Below, in pieces: positions 5,159-5,213 of a DNA stretch of 5,213 bases. The translations under genes were made by a program, and so were the position numbers. Location of the stretch: the NCBI GenBank assembly GCA_937919435.1, contig CALFRR010000130.1:1-5213 (forward strand), written 5' to 3'. Below the pieces are notes generated by a model. The model worked only from the letters and a program-made list of their open reading frames with translations. It did no database searches and was not told the origin of the DNA. Each line of letters begins with the position of its first letter. Position 1 is the stretch's first letter. This DNA comes from an uncultured Alphaproteobacteria bacterium (lineage in GTDB: Bacteria > Pseudomonadota > Alphaproteobacteria > Rhizobiales > Ancalomicrobiaceae).

Positions 5159-5213
5159 ATGACTGTTCGTGTAGCGATCAACGGGTTCGGCCGGATCGGC
5201 CGCAACGTGCTGC
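5159..5213 (+). CDS. gap: Glyceraldehyde-3-phosphate dehydrogenase, 5' end only
   Basis: This is probably the cytosolic enzyme that oxidises glyceraldehyde-3-phosphate to 1,3-bisphosphoglycerate with NAD(P) and phosphate, in glycolysis or, in reverse, gluconeogenesis and the Calvin cycle. Only MTVRVAINGFGRIGRNVL is in the window; the right edge cuts codon 19. That is enough to show the Rossmann dinucleotide motif G9-x-G11-x-x-G14 inside INGFGRIGR, nearly diagnostic of the GAPDH family. The catalytic Cys and cofactor-selecting residues are outside. The start follows adhE by 131 bp. No -35/-10 pair is visible between the hairpin ending at 5098 and the ribosome site, so transcription may come from the adhE side. 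Erythrose-4-phosphate dehydrogenase, a close paralogue, is the main alternative. Confidence 0.9.
   Translation, partial: MTVRVAINGFGRIGRNVL

Overview
The window looks like a piece of chromosome from a GC-rich, motile, facultatively fermentative alphaproteobacterium. The evidence is strong G/C preference at third codon positions, a methyl-accepting chemotaxis protein with alphaproteobacterial-style HAMP and signalling sequences, and a GAPDH start (MTVRVAINGFGRIGRNVL) of the type common in Rhizobiales and relatives. This taxonomic placement is inferred from sequence style; no search was run.

Layout: (1) 1-1303, minus strand: the first 434 residues of a membrane chemoreceptor, cut by the left edge inside its signalling hairpin tip. 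(2) 1304-2372: about 1.07 kb with no convincing gene between two divergently transcribed genes. It contains an inverted-repeat-dense leader for the chemoreceptor (about 1330-1430), a CtrA-like TTTA-N7-TTAA site (1509-1523), an AT-rich island (1501-1620, about 42% G+C by hand count), a TCGC microsatellite (1886-1904), and, on the adhE side, two nearly identical 12-bp palindromes exactly 100 bp apart (2106-2117 and 2206-2217). The second palindrome lies inside a weak candidate promoter. (3) 2373-5027, plus strand: a complete 884-residue bifunctional aldehyde/alcohol dehydrogenase, AdhE. (4) 5028-5158: a 131-bp spacer dominated by a long perfect stem-loop (13-bp outer and 9-bp inner stem) without a U-tract. 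(5) 5159-5213, plus strand: the first 18 codons of glyceraldehyde-3-phosphate dehydrogenase, running off the right edge.

How the genes fit: GAPDH makes NADH in glycolysis, and AdhE re-oxidises NADH by reducing acetyl-CoA to ethanol. Their same-strand adjacency therefore makes redox sense for anaerobic or microaerobic life. The chemoreceptor is divergent and probably a separate unit, although both genes draw on the same long regulatory interval.

I found no previously undescribed multi-gene system here. The coding content is ordinary. The parts worth a second look are regulatory DNA: the paired palindromes before adhE, the adhE-gap hairpin, and the palindrome-rich chemoreceptor leader.
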